From Prorocentrum cordatum (Eukaryota > Sar > Dinophyceae > Prorocentrales > Prorocentraceae), in assembly GCA_963575745.1 (NCBI GenBank), contig CAUYUJ010016152.1, forward strand, positions 119,545 through 183,544: a stretch of DNA of 64,000 nucleotides, written 5' to 3'. Positions 56,991 to 64,000 of this stretch are shown one piece after another; the first letter of the stretch is position 1; every line of letters starts with the position of its first letter. The translations under genes were made by a program, and so were the position numbers. The notes below the pieces were generated by a model. It was not told where the DNA came from. It saw only the letters and a program-made list of their open reading frames with translations, and made no database searches.

Positions 56991-57820
56991 CGCAGCCCCC
57001 CAGGGACGGCGAGGCCCGCTCGGATCTGCGCGGTGCCTCATCCCGCAGGACCCACCAGCAGCCTTCGAACATGGCGACTGTTTCGCAGATCGCAGCCCCC
57101 CAGGGACGGGGAGGTCCTGCTCAGATCTGCGCGGTGCTTCACTCCGCATGACCCACGAGCAGTCCTCCAAAGTGGCGACAGTGTCGCAGATCGCAGTCCC
57201 CCCAGGCACGGCGAGGTCCCGCTCAGATCTGCGCGGTGCCTCACTCCGCTGGACCCACCAGCAGCCCTCGAAAGAGGCGACAGCGTCGCAGATCGCAGCC
57301 CCCCAGGCACGGCGAGGTCCCGCTCAGATCTGCGCAGTGCCTCACTCCGCAGGACCCACCAGCAGCCCTCGAACGTGGCGACAGCGTCGCAGATCGCTCG
57401 CAGCTCCCCAGAGACGGCAAGGTCCCGCTCAGATCTGTGCGGCGCCTCACTTCGCTGGACCCGCCAGCAGCCCTCGAAAGTGGCGGCAGTTTCGCAGATC
57501 GCTCGCAGCTCCCCAGAGACGGCAAGGTCCCGCTCAGATCTGTGCGGCGCCTCACTTCGCTGGACCCGCCAGCAGCCCTCGAAAGTGGCGGCAGTTTCGC
57601 AGATCGCTCGCAGCTCCCCAGAGACGGCAAGGTCCCGCTCAGATCTGTGCGGCGCCTCACTTCGCTGGACCCGCCAGCAGCCCTCGAAAGTGGCGGCAGT
57701 TTCGCAGATCGCAGCCCCCCAGGCACGGCGAGGTCCCGCTCAGATCTGCGCGGTGCCTCATTCCGCAGGACCCACCAGCAGCCCTTGAAAGTGGCGACAG
57801 CGTCGCAGATCGCAACCCTC
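56990..57820 (+). repeat. 101-bp array, block 4 (+), with a 105-bp subfamily
   Basis: About eight copies. Three consecutive units (starting 57388, 57493 and 57598) carry an extra GCTC in AGATCGCTCGCAGCTCC and are almost identical, period 105, a sign of recent local amplification. Confidence 0.92.
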
Positions 57821-58145
57821 CATCGTCGGCGAAGAGAGGGCAGGAGGAGGCGGGAGGGGGGGCGGGAAAAGGGGCGCGACCACAGTGCTCTATTCAAAAA
57901 GAATGCCCAACCAAGGAGGGTTGGGAAAAGAAATGGCCCTAGCGACGCACCCAACCCTTGTGGAATGCGGGGCACGTGTAGGTTGGGAGATTCTGCGAGC
58001 GGCATTCGGAAGGTTCGCAGGTCCACAACCAAGGGAAACACGATGAGGAACTAAGTGAACCCCTTAATTCACTAAGGAAGACGCAAGGTCCCATAGGAGA
58101 CTGTCGGCAAGGGGCTTAAAACGTCGGCGGGGCAGCAACAACATG
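57821..58145 (+). repeat. Array spacer module, copy 1
   Basis: A shared module: CTCTATTCAAAAAGAATGCC, CCAACCAAGGAGGGTTGGGA, ACCCAACCCTTGTGGAATGC, GGCATTCGGAAGGTTCGCAG, ending GTCGGCGGGGCAGCAACAAC. It recurs at 59440-59760 in the same order between array blocks, and partly at 54167-54290. Confidence 0.85.
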
Positions 58146-58149
58146 GCAT

Positions 58150-59395
58150 GCCCCCCAGGGACGGCGAGGCCCCGCGCAGGTTTTCGCATTGCCTCACTCT
58201 GCTGGACCCAACAGCAGCTTTCGAAAGTGGCGAGCCCACCAGCAGCCTTCGAAAGTGGCGACAGTTTCGCAGATCGCAGCCCCCAAGGGACGGGGAGGTC
58301 CCTCTCAGATCTGCGCGGTGCCTCACCCCGCTGGACCCACGAGCAGCCATCGAAAGTGGCGACAGTTTCGCAGATCGCAGCCCCCCAGGGACGGGGAGGT
58401 CCTGCTCAGATCCGCGCGGTGCCTCACTATGGCCCTCGAGAGTGGCGACAGTTCCGCAGATCGCAGTCCCCCAGGGACGGGGAGGTCCCGCTCAGATCCG
58501 CGCGGTGCCCCATTCCGCTGGACCCACCGGCAGCCCTCGAAAGTAGCGACAGTTTCGCAGATCGCAGCTCCCCAGGGACGGGGAGGTCCCGCTCAGATCT
58601 GCGCGGTGCCTCACTCCGCTGGACCCACCAACAGCCCTCGAAAGTTGCAACGGCTTCGCAGATCGCAGCCCCCCAGGGACGGGGAGGTCCTGCTCAGATC
58701 CGCGCGGTGCCTCACTCCGCTGGACCTGCCAGCAGCCTTCGAAAGTGGCGACAGTTTCGCTGATCGCAGCCCCCCAGGGACGGGGAGGTCCCTCTCAGAT
58801 CCGCGCGGAGCTTCACTCCGCTGGACCCACCAGAAGCCTTCGAAAGTGGCGACAGTGTCGCAGACGCAGCCCCCAGGGACGGGGAGGTCCCGCTCAGATC
58901 TGCGCGGTGCCTCACTCCGCTGGACCCACCAACAGCCCTCGAAAGTGGCGACAGTTAGCGGATCGCAGCTCCCCAGGGACGGCGAGGTCCCGCTCAGATC
59001 CCGGCCGTGCCTCACTCCGCTGGACCTGCCAGCAGCCTTCGAAAGTGGCGACAGTTTTTCAGATCGCAGCCCCCCAGGGACGGGGAGGTCCCTCTCAGAT
59101 CCGCGCGGTGCCTCACTCCGCTGGACTCGCCGCCAGCAGCCCTCGAAAGTGGGGACATTTTCGCAGATCGCAGCCCCCCCAGGGACGGCGAGGTCCCGCT
59201 CAGATCCGCGCGGTGCCTCACTCCGCAGGACCCACCAGCAGCCCTCGAAAATGGCGTCAGTTTCGCAGATTGCAGCCCCCCAGGGACGGGAAGGTCCCGC
59301 TCAGATCCGCGCGGTGCCTCACTCCGCTGGACCCACCAGCAGACTTCGAAAGTGGCGACAGTTTTGCAGATCGCAGCCCCCCCAGGCAAGGCAAG
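58150..59395 (+). repeat. 101-bp array, block 5 (+)
   Basis: About twelve copies, ending in GGCAAGGCAAGAGGAGAC. A 437-codon ORF and others in the other two frames are repeat artefacts. Confidence 0.92.
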
Positions 59396-59765
59396 AGGAG
59401 ACAAGAGGGAGGGGGGGCTGGAGGGAGGGGGCGGGAGGCGGGAGGAGAAGGACGCTACCGCAGTGCTCTATTCATAACGAATACCCAACCAAGGAGGGTT
59501 GAGAAATGACACTGGCGACGTACCCAACCCCTGCGGAATGCGGGGCAGGTGTAGCTTGGGAGATTTGACGAGAAGGCGGCGACGTGACATGGACGCGTAA
59601 ACTTCTAAGAGCGGCATTCGGAAGGTTCGCAGGTCCACAATCAAGGAAAACACGATGAGTACCTAAGTTAACCCCAGTCACGAAGGAAGACGCATAGTCC
59701 CACAGGACACGGTGGGCAAGGGGCTTGAAATGTCGGCGGGGCAGCAGCAACATCACATTGCCCCC
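59396..59765 (+). repeat. Array spacer module, copy 2
   Basis: Same order of blocks as at 57821-58145, with CTCTATTCATAACGAATACC, GGCGACGTACCCAACCCCTG, GGCATTCGGAAGGTTCGCAG and GTCGGCGGGGCAGCAGCAAC. Confidence 0.85.
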
Positions 59766-59769
59766 AGCG

Positions 59770-61160
59770 ACGGTGAGGCCCCGCTCAGGTCTGCGCAGTG
59801 CTTCACTCCGCTGGATCCACCAGCAGCCTTCGAAAGTGGCGAGCCCACCAGCAGCCCTCGAAAGTGGCGACAGTTTCGCAGATCGCAGACCCCAGGCACG
59901 GCGAGGTCCCGCTCAGATCCGCGCGGTGCCTCACTCCGCTGGACCCACCGGCAGCCTTCGAAAGTGACGGCAGTTTCGCAGGTCGCAGCCCCCCAGGGAT
60001 GGACGGGGAGGTCCCGCTCAGACCTGTGCGGTGCCTTGCTCCGTTGGACCCACCAGCAGCCCTCGAAAGTTGCGACAGTCTCGCAGATATCAGCCCCCCA
60101 GGGACGGGGAGGTCCCGCTCAGATCCGCGCGGTGCCTCACTCCGCTGGGCCCGCCAGCAGCCCTCGAACGTGGCGACGGTTTCGCAGATCGCAGCACCCC
60201 AGGGACGGGGAGTTCCCGCTCAGATCCGCGCGGTGCCTCACTCCACTGACCCCCCAGCAGCCCTCGAAAGTTGCTGCAGTTCCGCGGATCGCAGCCCCCC
60301 AGGGACGGGGAGGTCCAGCTCAGATCTGCGCGGTGCCTCACTCCGCTGGACTCGCCAGCAGCCCTCGAAGGTGGCGACAGTCTCGCAGATATCAGCCCCC
60401 CAGGGACGGGGAGGTCCCGCTCAGATCCGCGCGGTGCCTCGCTCCGCTGGACCCGCCGGCAGCCATCGAAAGTGGCTGCAGTTCTGCGGAGCGAAGCCCC
60501 CCAGGGACGGGGAGGTCCCGCGCAGATCCTCGCGGTGCCTCACTCCGCTGGACCACCAGCAGCCCTCGAACATGGCGACAGTTTCGCAGATCGCAGCCCG
60601 CCACGGACGGGGAGGTCCCGCTCAGATCCGCGCGGTGCCCACCCACCAGCAGCCCTCGAAAGAGGCGACAGCGTCGCAGATCGCAGCCCCCCAGGGACGG
60701 CGAGGTCCCGCTCAGATCCGCGTGGTGCCCACCCACCAGCAGCCCTCGAAAGTGGCGGCAGTTTCGCAGATCGCAGCCCCCCAGGGACGGGGAGGTCCCT
60801 CTCAGATCCGCGCGGAGCTTCACTCCGCTGGACCCACCAGCAGCCTTCGAAAGTGGCGACAGTGTCGCAGATCGCAGTCCCCCCAGGGACGGGGAGGTCC
60901 TGCTCAGATCCGCGCGGTGCCTCGCTCCGCTAAGCCCACCAGCAGCCCCCGAAAGTAGCGACAGGTTTGCATATCGCAGCCCCCCAGGGACGGGGAGGTC
61001 CCGCTCGGATCCGCGCGGTGCCTCACTCCGCTGGACCCGCCATGCCTTCGAAAGGTGCGACAGTTTCGCAGAATGCAGCCCCCCAGGGACGGGGAGGTCC
61101 CGGTCAGTCCGCTCGGCGCCTCAGTCCGCTAGACCTGCCAGCAGCCTTCGGTTCGCAACA
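59770..61160 (+). repeat. 101-bp array, block 6 (+)
   Basis: About fourteen copies with some short units (60640-60740 lack the CACTCCGCTGGAC part). All three plus frames are open; the longest is 488 codons. Confidence 0.92.
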
Positions 61161-61189
61161 GCCAGCAAAATAGTATGAAAGGCTCCCAT

Positions 61190-61430
61190 GAGTTGCCACC
61201 GAAGCTTCCAGGCGGCCCACGGGGCCCCCCAAGACGCCCCAAGGGGGCTCCAAGAGGCCCCCCAAAGAGGGCCCCAAGAGGCAAACATCATGAACCTTTC
61301 TAATGCTTTAGGGATTTTGCATTCTCGCCCTTTCGGGCCGCCGGCTCTTGAAGACGGCCGAAGAGGCCCCCAGATCGCCCCGAGACGGCCCAGCATGCCC
61401 CCCAAATTTCCCTTAGACTGCCCAAGAGAA
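61190..61430 (-). repeat. TCTTGGGG-CC minisatellite, block 5 (inverted)
   Basis: CCCCAAGAGGCCCCC-type units on the plus strand, reverse orientation of the family at 186-336, broken by unrelated sequence at 61285-61350. Confidence 0.75.
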
Positions 61431-61524
61431 TTCCACTCCGGGGGTGCATCCGCACATGTGCCGCCGCGTTCCTTGCGCGGGACCAGTGGGTCGCCGCGCA
61501 TTTTTCACCTGACGCACGTGGAGA

Positions 61525-62300
61525 ACTGTCGGTGTCGCAGTCGGCACAGCCGTCGGCGCAGTTGTCGGTGCCGCCGTCAGTGCGGCTGTTGATGCCGCGG
61601 TCGGCGGTCCGTGAGGTCGTCGGTGCCGCAGCCGGCGCGGCTGTCGGTGCCGCCGTCGGCGCGGCCGTCGGTGCAGCTGCCGACTGGGTTGTTGGTGTTG
61701 CTGTCGCGATGGCAGTCGTCGCAGCAGTCGGAGGCCTTGCTGGTGCCGCTGTAGACGCGGCGGTCGGTTACCCTGGTGTCGCGGTTGTCGGTGCCGTAGT
61801 CGGTGCATCTGTAGGCGCAGCTATCGACGCGACCGTCGGCGCAGCTGTCGACGGGATTGTCGGTGCCGCCGTCAGCGCCGCTGTCTGCGCAGCTGTCGGT
61901 GCCGCCGCTGGAATGGCCGTCGGCGCAGCTGTCGGCCAGGTCGTCAGCGCCGCAGTCGGCGCGGCTGTCAGTGCCGCAGTCCGAGCAGCCCTCAGTTTCA
62001 GCTGTCGCTGAGGCTGTCGCCGTCGCTGTCGGCACAGCCGTCAATGCTGCGGTCGGCACATCGGTCGGCGCAGCTGAGGGCAAGGCTGTCGGTGACGCGG
62101 CCGACGCCTGGTGTGGCTGTCGGCGCGGCTGTTAGCACAGCGGTCGGTCAACCTGTTGGCCAGCCCCGTTTGCTTCACCTCGTCAAGGGCTTTGCGGCCC
62201 TGGATGCGGTCGGCGCGGCGGTCGGCGCCGCTGCCTGCGGCGCTGGCGGTGCAACTGGCAGTGCCGCAGTCGCCGCAGCTGTCTGGGCAGTCGCCCCCCC
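61525..62300 (+). repeat. 12-bp GTCGGYGCNGCY array
   Basis: Degenerate 12-base units encode AVGA-type repeats in one plus frame (160 codons open) and Thr/Asp/Cys-rich repeats on the minus strand. It could be a low-complexity gene, but the repeat alone explains the open frames. Confidence 0.85.
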
Positions 62301-62329
62301 CCGCCCCTTCCTGGGCCCAGGGGAGTGTT

Positions 62330-63400
62330 TAGGGGGAGGGGTGAACCCCTCTGCCGAGCAGGGGAAGGAGGGGAAGGAGAAGCCAGGACGCGCATGCAAT
62401 GCAGTTCTCATTCTATGTGCTCCTCTTCTGCGGGGTTTATTGTAATGGCCTCCGGCCAGCGTCGCCGATCCGGGGGGCTCAGGAATCGGATTGGGTGATC
62501 TTCGCGGCTCTGTGGCTTCCTCCCTCCTCGATTCTTCCGGTTCTCTTTCTTCTCCTCTGGGGGGGTGCCTGGAGCGGTCCCAGGGGGGGTCCAACGAGGG
62601 TTCCGAGGGGGGGGTCCTGGGGGCGGTAGCGGCTAGATCTGACGGGGGTCCCTAGGGATGCGCAAATCATTACAAGAAAACGCCAGATGGGGACCGCCCC
62701 CCCCCCCCTCCCCCCAAGCCCCGGGGGGGTCCGGATGCGAAGAAAACGCCAGGTGGGGACCGCTCCCCCCCCTCCTCCAGCCACCCCGGCGAACCCCCCC
62801 AAGCAGAGCTGAAGCTCTTGCTTAGGTTCAGAGCTGAAGCTCTTGCTGAGGCTCCTTGTAGCTCACACGCTGGATCGGCGGATTTTTCAATCACCTACGC
62901 TCCAAGGGCTGGTGGGATTTACGTCACAATCGCGTTCTCGCGCTGGATTCCGTCGCACTTAATCCAGGGATCGCGCTCTCGCGTGGCACGTCCGCGCAAT
63001 GTATTGAAACGCCGCGCCGCCGAAACTCAGGAATCACGTTCTCGCTTGGGATTTCTTTGCAGCTTACTTGGGAGTCATGATTCACGCAGGACGGACGCTT
63101 CAGCGACCCGCCGCTCGACCCCCGCCGTCTGGGCCCGCTCCCCCCGACCCGCCCCGCCCGACCCGCCCGTCTGGTTCTGCCACTTGTTTTTCTGCTCTTA
63201 ATTCCGCTCCTGCTAATCTGCGTCGTGACCCATCCTTCTCTCTCTCTCCCCTTTTTCCCTTAGCTCATCCCTTCCCGTGTTGTAAGGGCAGCGCCAACTA
63301 ACGCGTGGCAGGTAAGGAAGATACACCCCAACGGGGGATACGCTTGACGACGAAGAGGGCCCATCTCGAAAATTTCACGCGAGCAGATCAGAGCGAATAG
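62330..63400. other. Unassigned interval with short duplications
   Basis: No gene supported. GAAAACGCCAGATGGGGACC at about 62677 repeats as GAAAACGCCAGGTGGGGACC at about 62741. CAGAGCTGAAGCTCTTGCT occurs twice in tandem at 62804 and 62829, itself containing the palindrome AGAGCTGAAGCTCT. TCGCGTTCTCGC-like phrases recur near 62930-63050. Confidence 0.4.
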
Positions 63401-63404
63401 TCGT

Positions 63405-63469
63405 ATATTGTTATTGTTGCTGGTATTTACGATGAGGATGATGACGATCACGACGAGCAAGAGGATCAC

Positions 63470-63518
<49 letters not shown>

Positions 63519-63549
63519 GTGATGGTGATGGTGATGGTGATGGTGATGG

Positions 63550-63581
<32 letters not shown>

Positions 63582-64000
63582 CTGTTGGTGCTGCTGCTGC
63601 TGATGATGATGATGCTGATGACGATGCTGATGCTGATGGTTATGTTGATGATGCTGATGCTGGTGGTGACGATGGTGATGATGATGCTGATGATGGTGAC
63701 GATGACGAATGCGATAGTGCTGATGATAACGACGGTGCTGATGATGTCGCTGATGATGAGGATAGCGATGGTGATGGTGGTGACGAGATGCTAGCGATGA
63801 TGGCGCGGGTGATGATGACTATGATCATGATGACGATGATTATGATTACAGTGCTGATGATGTAGATGATGATCATATTGACGATGCGACTGATGAATGT
63901 GATGATGATGATGATGATGCTGATGCTGATGCTGGTGGTGATGATGTTGGTGATCATGATGTTGATGATTATGGCCACGATGATGATAAATTGATGACAT
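63405..64000 (+). repeat. (GAT)n microsatellite
   Basis: Long ATG/GAT triplet tract with GGT, GCT and GAC variants, running to the window end. Met- and Asp-rich ORFs are artefacts. Confidence 0.92.

Noticed and set aside
61532-62011. Ala/Val/Gly-repeat membrane-like protein
   Set aside because: A 12-base tandem repeat explains the open frame; neighbouring frames and the minus strand are equally open.

Overview
The window looks like nuclear DNA of a dinoflagellate, possibly a Prorocentrum-type species. This is inference. The grounds are: very little coding sequence per kilobase; huge tracts of simple and minisatellite repeats on both strands; several decayed LINE retrotransposons with the coiled-coil ORF1, endonuclease (EN) and reverse transcriptase (RT) layout common in dinoflagellates; a dinoflagellate-type mobile-element gene; and TCTTGGGG-CC repeats that translate to the Leu/Gly/Ala/Trp-rich peptides I associate with Prorocentrum gene models. 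No bacterial operons, rRNA, tRNA or CRISPR were recognised. I call the four LINEs A, B, C and D.

Layout. 0-4.7 kb: minisatellites, a Cys-rich open segment (380-736), a (GTA)n/(TAC)n giant inverted repeat, a GTTTTCCAGT array and a C-rich tract. 5.2-9.1 kb: short exon-like segments separated by polypurine/polypyrimidine intervals, perhaps one multi-exon gene whose introns are (GGA)n/(CTC)n. 9.4-11.9 kb: a 57-bp minisatellite, then exon-like pieces of a mobile-element (transposase-like) protein. 12-15 kb: simple repeats, a dispersed 35-bp repeat and a 36-bp minisatellite. 15.1-20.0 kb: LINE D on the minus strand, broken by a 621-bp element with terminal inverted repeats and by an internal inversion of about 1.1 kb. 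20.0-29.6 kb: an almost gapless plus-strand tiling of open segments in changing frames, of unknown function, dotted with a recurrent GGC-NNA-GCC mini-hairpin. 32.5-46.8 kb: LINE A, whose RT is cut between motifs B and C by about 10.1 kb made of two head-to-tail copies of LINE B, each bounded by (CT)n. Copy 2 keeps an uninterrupted 1381-codon RT/RNase H ORF. 47.3-49.4 kb: a 90-bp tandem array. 50.2-61.2 kb: a 101-bp tandem array family, inverted between 51.1 and 52.7 kb, interrupted by B-box-like repeats, a GGGGACAGTGGT array and an internal fragment of LINE C (ORF1 plus EN). 61.2-64 kb: further minisatellites and a long (GAT)n tract.

How it fits together. Most recognisable protein information belongs to mobile elements, and they are nested: B in A, a TIR element in D, C inside a satellite. 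Most other long open frames are by-products of tandem repeats whose period or composition avoids stops. The strongest candidates for something new are the (CT)n-bounded tandem LINE B insertion into another LINE's RT core, the mini-hairpin family in the 20-29 kb block, and intron-like intervals built of opposing purine and pyrimidine halves.
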